NCBI GenBank assembly: GCA_006212045.1
Contig: PZPK01000019.1
Location: 21,047 to 85,046 of the forward strand
Source: Oleiphilus sp.
GTDB taxonomy: Bacteria; Pseudomonadota; Gammaproteobacteria; Pseudomonadales; Oleiphilaceae
Length of the DNA stretch: 64,000 bases
Reading direction: 5' to 3'
The notes under the pieces are model-generated. The model was not told where the DNA came from. It did no database searches and saw nothing but the letters and a program-made list of their open reading frames with translations. Shown here piece after piece: positions 30,270 to 41,003 of the stretch. Position 1 is the stretch's first letter; the number at the start of each line of letters is the position of its first letter. The translations under genes and the position numbers were made by a program.

Positions 30270-30372
30270 CTACAGTCAATGGTCTAATGGGGTGGTCAAA
30301 AAATGGGCGGCAATCATACTACAAATTTGAACTGCCTCACAGTAGCAGTGCTGCCAGAATTACATGCCGTAT

Positions 30373-30993
30373 TTAAGGTTGTGTAGCCATCTGCTTTGCG
30401 GTTGACGCGATGGCAGAGCGTTTGAACAGCAAGTGCCAACGGTGGCCGCCGACCTGCCGCCAGAGCGTTGCGGCCCGAATGCCGGAAAGCAACAGGGTGC
30501 GGATGCGTGCAGCGTTCAAATCGGATTGCAGAACATTGGGGTCGCCGCTGACCTGAATCCGTAGATTAAAGGTACTAATGGTTTTCTGGTAAGTGTCTGC
30601 GAGGCTTAGAATCGTGTTCTCATGCAGCAGTCCAAAATGCTGTCTCGGCATTTCTGCCTGTTCAAGCCCTTTGGCAATGGCGTTTAGCATCTCCTTGTTT
30701 TTACGGAGTCTGCTTTCCAGATGCAGTATTGAGAGGGCATATCTGAGCCAGTCGTCACGCTGCCGTTTGGTTTGCTTGTCCAGTAGCTCAGCCAGCAGAG
30801 TGAAGCCTTTTTGCAGATTCTGTGCCTTGCAGTACACGTCTATGACTTCCTTTGGAGACGTTATGAAGAGGCTGTTCACCGCAATTTCCAGCGCTTGTTC
30901 ATCACAACGGCCTTCACGGGCGATCTGGTCTACCAGATGACAGGATTGCAGCAAACCTGCCAATGCAATGGTCTGATCTTCCAGGGCACTCAT
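30373..30993 (-). CDS. hflD: High-frequency lysogenization protein HflD homologue
   Basis: A 206-aa all-helical peripheral membrane protein; E. coli HflD is about 213 aa and binds phage lambda CII. The host role is unknown. Assignment rests on sequence pattern ([10 protein letters not shown] at the N-terminus) and on position between mnmA and purB. Its start overlaps the mnmA stop by 4 bases. Confidence 0.92.
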   Translation of the reverse strand: MSALEDQTIALAGLLQSCHLVDQIAREGRCDEQALEIAVNSLFITSPKEVIDVYCKAQNLQKGFTLLAELLDKQTKRQRDDWLRYALSILHLESRLRKNKEMLNAIAKGLEQAEMPRQHFGLLHENTILSLADTYQKTISTFNLRIQVSGDPNVLQSDLNAARIRTLLLSGIRAATLWRQVGGHRWHLLFKRSAIASTAKQMATQP

Positions 30994-32117
30994 GATGCAA
31001 GCTCCTGTTTGATGGCACGTTCAATCACGCCTCCGCCGAGACAGCGGTCGCCACTGTAAAAAACGATGGACTGGCCCGGCGTGACGGCACGTTGGGCTTC
31101 GTCAAAAATAACACGGATTTTGCCGTCCGGACCCGGTTCGGATAGGCGGCAGGCCTGGTCTGCCTGACGGTAACGTACTTTCGCATGACACGATAGCGGT
31201 AACGTAGACGGGGGGGCATTGATCCAGTCAAGTTGGCCTGCAACCAATTCCTGACTGAAAAGCAGGGGGTGACTGGCCCCCTGAACCACAACCAGAACGT
31301 TCCGCTGCAGATCTTTTTCAGCGACATACCATGGGGATTCATCATAGTGCTTGAGACCGCCTATCCCGAGCCCCTGACGCTGCCCGATGGTGTGATACAT
31401 CAAGCCCTGATGCCGACCAATAATATCGCCGGTGTCGGTCTCAATGTTGCCGGGTTGCGCCGGGATGTATTGCTTCAGAAAGTCCGAAAACTTGCGTTCC
31501 CCGATAAAACAAATCCCTGTGCTGTCCTTTTTATTGTGGGTGATGAGATCGTGTTCTTCAGCGATCCTGCGCACTTCAGGTTTCTCCAGATCTCCGACCG
31601 GGAAAAGCGTCCGCGCAATTTTGTCTTCGCTGACGGCATGCAGGAAGTAACTCTGGTCCTTATTTGAATCCAGGCCCTTGCGCAAATAGGTGTGATGCTG
31701 ATCCTGCTCGCGTCGAACATAATGGCCGGTAGCGATATAATCCGCACCCAGCGTGAGGGCATAATCCAGGAAAGCCTTAAATTTGATTTCCTTGTTGCAC
31801 AGAATGTCGGGGTTTGGTGTACGACCGGCACTGTATTCCTGCAGGAAATGTTCAAATACGCGGTCCCAGTATTCGGCGGCGAAGTTGGCCTGATGCAGGG
31901 GGATACCGAGCTTTTGACACACCGCTTGGGCGTCATTGAGATCCTCGATCGCCGTGCAGTATTCGGTGCCATCATCCTCATCCCAGTTTTTCATGAACAG
32001 GCCTTCGACCTGATAGCCCTGCTGCTGCAGAAGGAGCGCGGAAACGGACGAGTCTACGCCGCCTGACATACCTACGATGACACGGGTTTCGGCCTTGGTT
32101 TTGCTGCTATGAGTCAC
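30990..32117 (-). CDS. mnmA: tRNA-specific 2-thiouridylase
   Basis: It thiolates U34 of Lys/Glu/Gln tRNAs. The 375-aa protein has the PP-loop Ser-Gly-Gly-Val-Asp-Ser-Ser at 18-24. Catalytic Cys107 is in Asn-Pro-Asp-Ile-Leu-Cys-Asn and Cys203 in [10 protein letters not shown]. It is translationally coupled to hflD downstream. Confidence 0.97.
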   Translation of the reverse strand: MTHSSKTKAETRVIVGMSGGVDSSVSALLLQQQGYQVEGLFMKNWDEDDGTEYCTAIEDLNDAQAVCQKLGIPLHQANFAAEYWDRVFEHFLQEYSAGRTPNPDILCNKEIKFKAFLDYALTLGADYIATGHYVRREQDQHHTYLRKGLDSNKDQSYFLHAVSEDKIARTLFPVGDLEKPEVRRIAEEHDLITHNKKDSTGICFIGERKFSDFLKQYIPAQPGNIETDTGDIIGRHQGLMYHTIGQRQGLGIGGLKHYDESPWYVAEKDLQRNVLVVVQGASHPLLFSQELVAGQLDWINAPPSTLPLSCHAKVRYRQADQACRLSEPGPDGKIRVIFDEAQRAVTPGQSIVFYSGDRCLGGGVIERAIKQELAS

Positions 32118-32207
32118 AATTACCTTACTACCGGAAGTTCAAAAAGATTCTGTACAGACGCCAGAGGTCTGCGAAGGCAGGCATTCTACTCGTTCATTGA
32201 CGAATTT

Positions 32208-32663
32208 TCAGCCTTGAATTGGATGTTCATACACAGCATCCAGCGGGAAGTGCGGACGTGCATAATAGTCTTCGATGCAGCGGGTTACCAGCGGGCTGCG
32301 GAGCCTTGAGGCTGGCAGGCGGTAAATCTCCTCCAGAGTCAGCCAGTGCGCGGCAATAATATCATGGTCCAGCTGTTCACTGACCTTGGCTGTTGCCGAT
32401 GCAGAAAAACAGAAACGGTAATACATGGTGTGATTAGCCGTTGCCAGATAGGTATAGATACCCAGAAACGCGGTCAATTCAACATCCCAACCGGTTTCTT
32501 CCAGTGTTTCTCTTCTCGCGGCTGCCAGAATGGATTCGTTTTTCTCGATATGACCTGCAGGCTGGTTGAAAACGCTGTCACCGTTGATGGACTCTTCAAC
32601 CATTAGCAACTTTGTATCGCGTTCAACAATCGTTGCGACAGTCGTGTGTGGTGTCCAGATCAT
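32208..32663 (-). CDS. nudJ: Nudix hydrolase (NudJ-like phosphatase)
   Basis: A pyrophosphohydrolase of 151 aa with a complete Nudix box at about 37-59 (Gly-His-Ile-Glu-Lys-Asn-Glu-Ser ... Arg-Glu-Thr-Leu-Glu-Glu-Thr-Gly-Trp). The placement between rluE and mnmA matches E. coli nudJ (ymfB), which hydrolyses nucleoside di/triphosphates and thiamine pyrophosphate precursors. The gap to rluE is only 9 bases. Confidence 0.92.
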   Translation of the reverse strand: MIWTPHTTVATIVERDTKLLMVEESINGDSVFNQPAGHIEKNESILAAARRETLEETGWDVELTAFLGIYTYLATANHTMYYRFCFSASATAKVSEQLDHDIIAAHWLTLEEIYRLPASRLRSPLVTRCIEDYYARPHFPLDAVYEHPIQG

Positions 32664-32672
32664 GTGTTTGCT

Positions 32673-33284
32673 TTACCTGTTTTTGCGGGTTTGACGGCTT
32701 CGTGAGTGTATTTTCCTGTTTCGTTTTTGTCCGGGTTGCGGTAGATGGACCAACTCCCTTCGCAGCTCTCCCGGCGCGAGCTGTGCCAGTTCCCAAGGGC
32801 CGATACGGTGCCTGACCAGGCGCAAGGTGGGAAAACCCACATGCGCTGTCATGCGCCGAACCTGACGATTTCGCCCTTCTGTGATCACGATTTCAAGCCA
32901 GGATGTTTCGTCATCCTTACGTTGTCGTATAGGAGGTGAACGCTGCCAGAGCTGCGGGCTGGAAATCTGCTGAACCTGCGCTTTTTTGGTTGGACCATCG
33001 TTTAGGGTAACGCCGGTTTCCAGTGCTTTAATTGCCCGGGAATCCACTTTTCCCTCAACTTGCACCCAGTAAAACTTGGGCAGCTTGTGTTTTGGGTCGG
33101 CGATGCGTGCCTGAAGCTTGCCATCATCGGTTAATAGCAGCAGGCCTTCAGAATCGAAATCCAGGCGACCGGCCGGGTAAATGTCCGGTATGTCAATGTA
33201 GTCAGACAGGGTCTGCTTGTCTCCCGAGGGCGAGAACTGGGACATGACCTGATATGGCTTGTTGAACAAATAAATCGCTGACAT
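32673..33284 (-). CDS. rluE: 23S rRNA pseudouridine synthase RluE
   Basis: RsuA-family synthase of 203 aa. The catalytic Asp42 lies in Pro-Ala-Gly-Arg-Leu-Asp-Phe-Asp-Ser-Glu-Gly, and the C-terminal motif Glu-Gly-Arg-Asn-Arg-Gln-Val-Arg-Arg-Met is present. Unlike RsuA it lacks an N-terminal S4 domain, as expected for RluE (E. coli U2457). A basic tail follows the domain. First gene of the rluE-nudJ pair. Confidence 0.93.
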   Translation of the reverse strand: MSAIYLFNKPYQVMSQFSPSGDKQTLSDYIDIPDIYPAGRLDFDSEGLLLLTDDGKLQARIADPKHKLPKFYWVQVEGKVDSRAIKALETGVTLNDGPTKKAQVQQISSPQLWQRSPPIRQRKDDETSWLEIVITEGRNRQVRRMTAHVGFPTLRLVRHRIGPWELAQLAPGELRRELVHLPQPGQKRNRKIHSRSRQTRKNR

Positions 33285-33472
33285 GGGTGTATAGCTTAAA
33301 CGGTTTGTTCAAAGGCGTCACAGGATGCACGTTAAGATAGTGGTCTGGTTGATTCAGTTTCGATCTGATGCTTGTCCTGCAAGCATTGGATTTTGGAGCA
33401 GGCAAGGGAAACGGTGGCCAAGAGGTGGTCTACCTCGTGACAGCATAAATGGTTGCTCTGTCAATCAAGCAG

Positions 33473-33835
33473 TTACAGGACTGTGACTCCTGAGCGCTCT
33501 GTTTGTGTTTTTTGTTCTGGTTCCTGTTGCGCGTTAGCGGTTGCTTCGAACTCACGGCGGACGCATGGTTCTTCTTCAACAGAGATGATTTCGCCATCCA
33601 GCTGCGCTTGTGTTTCCTGATTATTGGCCATCTCAACAGCGCAGATATTGACTGCGTGTATGCCTTTGCCGCTGGGCTGCTTATCGAAGGTCACAGCCTG
33701 CCCGGCCTTGAGCGTTTTGTAGCCTTCCATTTGGATGGATGAGAAATGAGCGAACAGGTCTTCTGATTCACCGTCTTCAACTATAAAGCCATATCCCTTG
33801 GCGTTATTGAACCACTTAACTTTACCTTGATGCAT
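33473..33835 (-). CDS. cspD: Cold-shock domain protein with C-terminal extension (CspD-like)
   Basis: The cold-shock domain occupies residues 1-70, with RNP1 Lys-Gly-Tyr-Gly-Phe-Ile (13-18) and RNP2 Asp-Leu-Phe-Ala-His-Phe (26-31). At 120 aa it is longer than typical CspA/CspD (about 70-90). The extra 50 residues are acidic and Gln-rich and look disordered. Divergent placement next to clpS-clpA is the classical cspD position. The approximately 290-base gap shared with clpS should carry both promoters. Confidence 0.9.
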   Translation of the reverse strand: MHQGKVKWFNNAKGYGFIVEDGESEDLFAHFSSIQMEGYKTLKAGQAVTFDKQPSGKGIHAVNICAVEMANNQETQAQLDGEIISVEEEPCVRREFEATANAQQEPEQKTQTERSGVTVL

Positions 33836-34128
33836 GTGCGACTCCCGTGTCCAGCATCTGAAGAAAAACGCTACTGCTTATGGACGCTATTCATCAAATG
33901 CTCGAGGTGTTATTTTTATTGGCAAATTGATGCTGTGCAACCAGCACATTGATTGTGCTTTTTCTGGCATTGGAGTCAAGCTGTTTGACTCCAAAAGGGG
34001 ATTCTGAACACGATTGTAAAATATTGCAACAATCACGTCACACTTCCGGGCTTTTTCTCTTGTCACATTATGTTGCAAAATCTGCTTTAGCCCTCATCAT
34101 AGTGAAATGTAAAAAATCGTATCGAGCT

Positions 34129-34488
34129 ATGAGTAAATTTAAAGATTCTCTACTAATATTAAGTCAGGCTAACAGCGACGATCCTGAACGGCAGGATGGA
34201 TTGCTGGTAGTTCCTGAGAAACCGGCGTTAAAAAGGCCTTCGCGTTATCAGGTTGTCATGTTGAATGATGACTATACGCCCATGCACTTTGTGGTGGAGG
34301 TCCTGACAGTATTCTTCAATATGTCAGAAGAGAAAGCGACGCAGGTAATGTTGGCTGTGCATACCCAGGGAAAGGCAGTGTGCGGTGTTTTTACGAGGGA
34401 TGTGGCTGAGACCAAGGTCGCACAGGTTAATCAGTATGCCGCTGAGTGTGATCATCCTTTGTTATGTGAAATTCAAAAAGCCGATTGA
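34129..34488 (+). CDS. clpS: ClpAP adaptor ClpS
   Basis: It recognises N-degron substrates and delivers them to ClpA. The 119 aa from ATG 34129 fit the family; the frame is open upstream to 33949, but that part has no family similarity. Substrate-pocket residues are visible in [10 protein letters not shown] and in the His-Thr-Gln-Gly-Lys region. clpA follows after 20 bases. Confidence 0.97.
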   Translation: MSKFKDSLLILSQANSDDPERQDGLLVVPEKPALKRPSRYQVVMLNDDYTPMHFVVEVLTVFFNMSEEKATQVMLAVHTQGKAVCGVFTRDVAETKVAQVNQYAAECDHPLLCEIQKAD

Positions 34489-34508
34489 TATTGCGTCTGG
34501 GGTGAGAG

Positions 34509-36770
34509 ATGTTAAGTAAAGACTTGGAAATGACGTTGAACGAGGCTTTCAAAAGCGCGCGTGAAAAACGTCACGAATTCATGACAGTAGAGCATCTGCT
34601 GTTGGCCCTGCTAGACAATGATGCCGCCGTGAAGGTGCTGGGAGCCTGCGGATCGGATCTGAATGACCTGCGTCAGGAACTGACAGAATTCGTCGATTCG
34701 ACGACGCCACTGATTCCGTCTACGGATGATGAACGTGAAACGCAGCCGACTCTGGGTTTTCAACGTGTGCTTCAGCGCGCGGTGTTTCATGTCCAGTCCT
34801 CTGGCAAGAAGGAGGTAACCGGAGCCAATGTGCTGGTTGCGATCTTCAGCGAACAGGAAAGTCAGGCGGTTTACGTGCTCAAAAAGCAGAATGTGGCGCG
34901 TATCGATATCGTTAATTTTATTTCCCACGGCATTTCCAAGGTTCCGGGTCATACGGAAGAGCAGCACAATGAATCTTCCGAAAGTGTGGAAGAGGGGCTG
35001 GAAGAGAGCCCGCAGAGCAATCCGTTAGAAAGTTATGCTACCAATCTTAATGAAGCGGCGGGTCTTGGGCGTATTGATCCACTGATCGGTCGCGAGAACG
35101 AAGTTGAGCGGGTCGTGCAGATTCTGGCCCGACGACGCAAGAACAATCCCTTGCTGGTGGGAGAGGCTGGTGTCGGCAAAACCGCGATTGCCGAAGGTCT
35201 GGCCAAAAAAATCGTGGATGGCGATGTGCCCGAGATTATTTCAGATGCAGAAGTTTATGCACTGGATCTGGGGGCGCTGCTGGCAGGTACCAAATACCGG
35301 GGTGATTTTGAAAAACGTTTCAAGGCGATGCTCGCAGAGCTGAAGAAGCGTGACCACGCGATCCTCTTTATTGATGAAATTCATACCATTATCGGCGCCG
35401 GTTCAGCTTCCGGGGGCGTAATGGACGCCTCCAACCTGCTGAAACCTTTACTGAGCTCGGGTGAAGTGCGATGTATTGGTTCCACGACATTTACCGAGTT
35501 CCGGGGTATTTTCGAGAAAGACAGTGCACTCGCGCGGCGATTCCAGAAAATTGACGTCAATGAGCCCAATGTAGAAGATACTTACCAGATTCTGAAAGGA
35601 CTGAAGCCGCAATTTGAGGATCACCATCAGCTCAAGTACACCGATAAGGCGCTCAGGGCTGCGGCAGAGCTTGCAGATCGCTACATCACCGACCGGCATA
35701 TGCCCGATAAGGCCATTGATGTGATTGATGAGGCCGGTGCCAGCCAGAGGCTGAAAGCGGAAGGCAAGCGCAAGAAGGTGATTGGTGTGCCAACAATCGA
35801 GGATGTGGTTGCAAAAATAGCACGTATTCCTCCGCGCAATGTGACCAGTTCCGACAAGGACATGCTGAAAAATCTCGAACGGGATCTGAAAATGGTCGTG
35901 TTTGGACAGGATCCAGCCATCGAGTCGCTATCCACGGCCATTAAACTGGCACGTGCGGGGCTCAAATCTCCGGAAAAACCCGATGGTGCATTTCTGTTTG
36001 CCGGCCCGACGGGTGTGGGCAAAACCGAAGTGACCAAGCAGCTGGCAAAAGTGCTGGGCGTAGAACTTGTGCGTTTCGACATGTCAGAGTACATGGAGCG
36101 TCATACGGTGAGTCGCCTGATTGGTGCACCTCCAGGTTATGTGGGCTACGATCAGGGCGGTTTGTTAACCGAGGCGGTCAACAAGAACCCGCATTGTGTA
36201 CTGTTGCTGGATGAGATTGAAAAAGCGCATCCGGAAGTCTTTAACCTGCTGTTGCAGGTCATGGACCACGGTACTCTGACAGATAACAACGGTCGCAAGA
36301 CGGATTTCAGGCATGTGGTGCTTGTGATGACGACCAATGCAGGTGCGGAGGTTATCAGTCGCCGTTCCATCGGTTTCAGCGAACAGGACCACAGTTCGGA
36401 CGGTATGGAGGCACTGAACAAGATGTTTACGCCCGAATTTCGAAACCGCCTGGATGGTATTATCCAGTTCGCGCCACTGGCACGCGATACAGTGTGCTAT
36501 GTGGTAGACAAATTCCTGACCGAACTTCAGGCGCAGCTCGATGAAAAACGCGTTGTGCTGCATGTTGGTGATGAAGTGAAGGATTATCTGGCGGACAAAG
36601 GTTACGACGATAAGATGGGCGCGCGTCCAATGGCCCGTTTGATTCAGGAGGAACTGAAGAAGCCGCTGGCTGAGGAAATTCTGTTTGGTTCGTTAACAGA
36701 CGGAGGCGATATTAACGTCGAGTTGAAGGACGGCGAGCTGGTATTCGACTTCGAGGCCATGCCTGCCTGA
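34509..36770 (+). CDS. clpA: ATP-dependent Clp protease ATP-binding subunit ClpA
   Basis: AAA+ unfoldase that feeds ClpP. The 753-aa protein has the N-terminal ClpS-binding domain (1-145), an acidic linker, AAA1 with Walker A Gly-Glu-Ala-Gly-Val-Gly-Lys-Thr at 218-225, and AAA2 with Gly-Pro-Thr-Gly-Val-Gly-Lys-Thr near 498. The Ile-Gly-Phe-type ClpP loop appears as Ile-Gly-Phe-Ser near 620. Together with bpt and aat in the same region it forms an N-degron pathway. Confidence 0.98.
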   Translation: MLSKDLEMTLNEAFKSAREKRHEFMTVEHLLLALLDNDAAVKVLGACGSDLNDLRQELTEFVDSTTPLIPSTDDERETQPTLGFQRVLQRAVFHVQSSGKKEVTGANVLVAIFSEQESQAVYVLKKQNVARIDIVNFISHGISKVPGHTEEQHNESSESVEEGLEESPQSNPLESYATNLNEAAGLGRIDPLIGRENEVERVVQILARRRKNNPLLVGEAGVGKTAIAEGLAKKIVDGDVPEIISDAEVYALDLGALLAGTKYRGDFEKRFKAMLAELKKRDHAILFIDEIHTIIGAGSASGGVMDASNLLKPLLSSGEVRCIGSTTFTEFRGIFEKDSALARRFQKIDVNEPNVEDTYQILKGLKPQFEDHHQLKYTDKALRAAAELADRYITDRHMPDKAIDVIDEAGASQRLKAEGKRKKVIGVPTIEDVVAKIARIPPRNVTSSDKDMLKNLERDLKMVVFGQDPAIESLSTAIKLARAGLKSPEKPDGAFLFAGPTGVGKTEVTKQLAKVLGVELVRFDMSEYMERHTVSRLIGAPPGYVGYDQGGLLTEAVNKNPHCVLLLDEIEKAHPEVFNLLLQVMDHGTLTDNNGRKTDFRHVVLVMTTNAGAEVISRRSIGFSEQDHSSDGMEALNKMFTPEFRNRLDGIIQFAPLARDTVCYVVDKFLTELQAQLDEKRVVLHVGDEVKDYLADKGYDDKMGARPMARLIQEELKKPLAEEILFGSLTDGGDINVELKDGELVFDFEAMPA

Positions 36771-36834
36771 CCGAAACCTGATCGCATGCAGCGCAGACGA
36801 AGCGCTGGCATGTGAACCGTTTTTTTCACCAAAT

Positions 36835-36869
36835 AAAAAGGGGTTTGCTTTTCAGCGAACCCCTTTTTT
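36835..36869. terminator. Bidirectional terminator between clpA and infA
   Basis: A 14-base arm (AAAAAGGGGTTTGC) pairs with GCGAACCCCTTTTT with one G-T wobble around a short loop. It serves convergent clpA (plus) and infA (minus). Confidence 0.9.
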
Positions 36870-36913
36870 GTTTCAGTTGTGCTTGCGAGCTGGCAGAAGC
36901 TAAACTCGGCAGC

Positions 36914-37132
36914 CTAACGGGCGCGGTAGGTGATGCGTCCCTTGGTCAGGTCGTAAGGTGTCATTTCGACTTTGACTTTGTCGCCTGTCAAAATACGAAT
37001 ATAGTTTTTTCGCATTTTTCCGGAAATATGGGCAGTCACCACGTGGCCGTTTTCCAATTCTACTCGGAACATTGTGTTGGGTAAGGTATCAACAATTGTA
37101 CCTTCCATCTCAATGACATCTTCTTTCGCCAT
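36914..37132 (-). CDS. infA: Translation initiation factor IF-1
   Basis: A 72-aa S1/OB-fold protein that occupies the ribosomal A site during initiation. It begins Met-Ala-Lys-Glu-Asp and contains Asn-Thr-Met-Phe-Arg-Val-Glu-Leu and [10 protein letters not shown]. A run of nine G/C lies about 125 bases upstream of its start, in the gap to bpt. Confidence 0.99.
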   Translation of the reverse strand: MAKEDVIEMEGTIVDTLPNTMFRVELENGHVVTAHISGKMRKNYIRILTGDKVKVEMTPYDLTKGRITYRAR

Positions 37133-37368
37133 TTAGCGTGTAACCTCGTTTAGTTTGTTCACTTTAATCACTGTTAGACTCTCGAAACAAGTTGGCCAGC
37201 GCTTAAAAAAGCGACATTCTGCCTGAAAGCATCCCAATTCGCAAAACAGTTTTAAGGGGGGGGGCATTCTCAAAGCAGTCAGAAAGACTGTTTTATCTTC
37301 AGTATTGTCTGAACCAGAGTCTGTTTCGATCCGGTATGACAAGTCGGGAGGGCCGCATACCTGCCTTC

Positions 37369-38133
37369 TCAGTCCTCAAAAGGCGAGGCAAAACCGGCTA
37401 TTTGTTGCAGTTGAGCGTCGGATAGCCAGCGCTCATTGATTCTCGCTTCGAAGGGTTTGAAGGCGGTCTTGTAGTTCATCTTTGCGCATTTCCTGATGAA
37501 GTAACCCAGATAAACGTAGGGCAGCTGTCGTCGTTGTGCTTCCTGAATTTGCCACAGGATGGAAAACGTCCCGAGACTGAGTTTTTCATAGTCAGGGTCA
37601 AAAAAAGTGTAAATGGCAGACAGTCCGTCACTTAGGCGATCAATGACGGCGACTCCCAGAACTTTTTCATCCAGCGAAAACTCTACAAATTCGGTGCTTG
37701 CGTGGCCGTCAATCAGAAATGACCGGTATTGCTCTCTACCGGGCGGGTACATATCACCATCGGCGTGGCGCTGGTTAATATACTTCTCATAGACAAGATA
37801 GTGATCTTCATGAAAATCCGGCACCATGACCTGCGCTTTGAGTGCCCGGTTCAGCCTGGTCACCCGCTTCTGGCTGCGGCTTGCCTTGAAGCTTGAAACC
37901 GGGAGCCGTATCGGAATGCAGGCCTGGCACTGATCGCAGTGGGGCCGATAGTAATGGCTGCCGCTGCGACGAAAACCGAATCTGGAAAGCTCTGTATACA
38001 GTTCAATGTCGACCTTTGCTTTCGGATCAACAAACATGGTGACTGCCTTTTGGCCCTCCAAATAACTGCAGTCATGTTCCGGCGTTGCGTAAAACGCCAG
38101 TGTCTGCAAATTGCTCATATCGGCTTGCCTCAT
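37369..38133 (-). CDS. bpt: Aspartate/glutamate leucyltransferase (Bpt, ATE-like)
   Basis: It transfers Leu from Leu-tRNA to N-terminal Asp/Glu, creating ClpS-recognised N-degrons. The 254-aa protein has the N-terminal cysteine cluster of the ATE family (His-Cys-Asp-Gln-Cys-Gln-Ala-Cys) and the C-terminal GNAT-like core (Tyr-Val-Tyr-Leu-Gly-Tyr-Phe-Ile-Arg). The start overlaps the aat stop by 4 bases; a second Met six codons in is possible. Confidence 0.96.
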   Translation of the reverse strand: MRQADMSNLQTLAFYATPEHDCSYLEGQKAVTMFVDPKAKVDIELYTELSRFGFRRSGSHYYRPHCDQCQACIPIRLPVSSFKASRSQKRVTRLNRALKAQVMVPDFHEDHYLVYEKYINQRHADGDMYPPGREQYRSFLIDGHASTEFVEFSLDEKVLGVAVIDRLSDGLSAIYTFFDPDYEKLSLGTFSILWQIQEAQRRQLPYVYLGYFIRKCAKMNYKTAFKPFEARINERWLSDAQLQQIAGFASPFED

Positions 38134-38846
38134 GTGGCCAGGATAGCTTCATGAATATCGCTATCAAACTGCCAGGAAGAATGTCCGGGGCAGTGATCGA
38201 TATTTGCTCTTAGTATAGAGAGAAAATCGCTTCTTGGCATCGGTGCAGCGCCCAGCGAGAGCAAATGCTCATTTTCAACCTGACAGTCAATCAGGGCATA
38301 TTGCCACCGTTCCAATTGTCGGCACAATGCGGTGAAAGCGATCTTGGACGCATTGGGCCGCAGGGAGAACATCGATTCCCCGAAATAACACCGGCCCATC
38401 GCCAGACCGTAAAGACCGCCGATCAAGGCACCATCCTGCCAGACTTCGACGGAATGTGCGGTGCCCTGATAATAAAGTTGTACGTAGGCTTCATACATAT
38501 CATCGGTAATCCAGGTTCCCTCCTCGGATTCCATGCGAGCACAATGGCGAATGACCTGCTCAAAGGACTGATCAAAGCTGATTTGTATATCCGGGTTACG
38601 TTTTAGATGTCTACGAAGTGAGCGGGACACATGCACGTCTGCGGGTCTTAAAGCGCAGCGTGGATCGGGACTCCACCACAAAATGGGTTGTTCTTCGTTG
38701 AACCACGGGAAGATGCCTGCGCGATAGGCCGCTTTCAGGCGTGGCAGGCTTAGGTCACCACCAACTGCCAACAGGCCATTGGGTTCTTCCAAAGCTGATT
38801 CAACATCCGGGAATACCAGTGAATCTTGATGTAGCCAGGGCAACAT
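38130..38846 (-). CDS. aat: Leucyl/phenylalanyl-tRNA-protein transferase
   Basis: It adds Leu/Phe to N-terminal Lys/Arg, the other entry to the ClpS-ClpAP pathway. The 238-aa protein has Phe-Pro-Trp-Phe-Asn-Glu near 48-53, Trp-Trp-Ser-Pro-Asp-Pro-Arg near 58-64 and Asp-Cys-Gln-Val near 196-199. Coupled to bpt by a 4-base overlap. Confidence 0.97.
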   Translation of the reverse strand: MLPWLHQDSLVFPDVESALEEPNGLLAVGGDLSLPRLKAAYRAGIFPWFNEEQPILWWSPDPRCALRPADVHVSRSLRRHLKRNPDIQISFDQSFEQVIRHCARMESEEGTWITDDMYEAYVQLYYQGTAHSVEVWQDGALIGGLYGLAMGRCYFGESMFSLRPNASKIAFTALCRQLERWQYALIDCQVENEHLLSLGAAPMPRSDFLSILRANIDHCPGHSSWQFDSDIHEAILAT

Positions 38847-38885
38847 GTTCTGTTTGAAGCGTCATCCGGTTCGGGAGTTAAACGA

Positions 38886-38914
38886 AAAAGAGCATGTGCA
38901 TTACATGCTCTTTT
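38886..38914. terminator. Terminator between trxB and aat
   Basis: A perfect 12-bp stem (AAAAGAGCATGT / ACATGCTCTTTT) with a 5-base loop. On the minus strand it lies 33 bases after the trxB stop. Confidence 0.88.
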
Positions 38915-38946
38915 ATAGCTTGTCTAACTTTAACTTTAACTCGGAT

Positions 38947-39906
<960 letters not shown>

Positions 39907-40056
39907 TCATCATATAAAAACAGTTGCTCCGAACAGGCGCTGCGGTTTCCGGCAGGACAGATACTTCGGAATATCAAAATTTGGCGCAATATTAACACGC
40001 GGAGGAACCCGCTCGCATTGATTCCTTTTATGGGGACGATACAGCAATTTTATAGG

Positions 40057-40089
40057 GCCCGGCGCTCATGGTTATAAGCGAAGCCGGGC
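40057..40089 (-). terminator. Weak terminator-like hairpin after moxR
   Basis: GCCCGGC and GCCGGGC pair across a 19-base loop right at the moxR stop codon. The following minus-strand sequence (CCTATAAAATT) is not a clean T-run. Confidence 0.4.
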
Positions 40090-41003
40090 TAGAACACGTC
40101 GACCGAGGCCAGAATATTCTGGCTGGCCGGATGTTCAAAGCCGGCTGAATCCGGGCTGATGCGGTGTTCGCAGACATACGGAAACACCGCCTGAATGTCA
40201 TCGGGCAGCAAATGATTGCGTCCTTCCAGCAAGGCCCAGGCTTTAGCCGCCTGAAGCAATGCCATCGCCGCTCGCGGTGACAGGCCGCTGTTGTGCGTCT
40301 GTTGTTCGCGGCTAAATGCCGTCAGGCGGTATACGTAGTCGATGATGCTGTCCGAGAACTTGACCTTTCTGACCAGGGCCTGAATCTTCTCCAGCGAATC
40401 AGCACTGAGCAATGCATTGATCTGTGACACCAGCTCGCGCCGGTCCTGGCCGCGTAACAGCAGTTTTTCGGCTTCGGCATGCGGATACCCCAGACTGATA
40501 CGAATCATAAATCTGTCCAGTTGTGATTCCGGCAGTGGGTAGGTGCCGGCCTGCTCGATCGGGTTTTGGGTGGCGATCACAAAAAACGGCGCAGGCAAGG
40601 GGCGAGTTTCTCCCTCAATGGTGACCTGGCCTTCTTCCATCGCTTCGAGCAGGGCACTCTGCGTTTTGGGAGAGGCCCGATTGATTTCGTCAGCCAGAAT
40701 GACCTGGGCGAAGATGGGCCCCTTATGAAATTCAAAGCTGCCGCTGTTGCGGTCGTAAATGTTAACGCCCAACAGATCTGCCGGAAGCAAATCGCTGGTG
40801 AACTGAATGCGCTGGTAACTCAGACCCAGCGTCGAAGCCAGTGCATGAGAAAGCGTGGTTTTGCCCATCCCCGGCAGATCTTCGATCAGCAGGTGGCCTC
40901 TCGCCAGCATGCAGCAAAGCGCGAGTTTGATTTCGTGTTCTTTGCCCAGAATAATCTGATTAAGTTGGTTGAGGCTATGTTGCAATGCCTGGATTGCGGT
41001 CAT
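40089..41003 (-). CDS. MoxR-family AAA+ ATPase
   Basis: The 304-aa MoxR chaperone-like ATPase has Walker A Gly-Met-Gly-Lys-Thr at 45-49, Walker B Val-Ile-Leu-Ala-Asp-Glu near 130 and sensor 1 Ala-Thr-Gln-Asn-Pro near 170. MoxR proteins normally sit next to DUF58 and VWA-domain genes and help mature metal- or envelope-related complexes. Here the downstream gene is trxB and upstream is aguB, whose stop it overlaps by 4 bases, so it is the last cistron of the agmatine operon. Confidence 0.92.
   Translation of the reverse strand: MTAIQALQHSLNQLNQIILGKEHEIKLALCCMLARGHLLIEDLPGMGKTTLSHALASTLGLSYQRIQFTSDLLPADLLGVNIYDRNSGSFEFHKGPIFAQVILADEINRASPKTQSALLEAMEEGQVTIEGETRPLPAPFFVIATQNPIEQAGTYPLPESQLDRFMIRISLGYPHAEAEKLLLRGQDRRELVSQINALLSADSLEKIQALVRKVKFSDSIIDYVYRLTAFSREQQTHNSGLSPRAAMALLQAAKAWALLEGRNHLLPDDIQAVFPYVCEHRISPDSAGFEHPASQNILASVDVF

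Noticed and set aside
33949..34128. 60-residue N-terminal extension of ClpS
   Set aside because: No family similarity; the extension runs through the cspD/clpS promoter region.
38230..38250. Sigma-54-like TGGCAT...TGC match
   Set aside because: It lies within aat coding sequence and its spacing does not fit the -24/-12 pattern.
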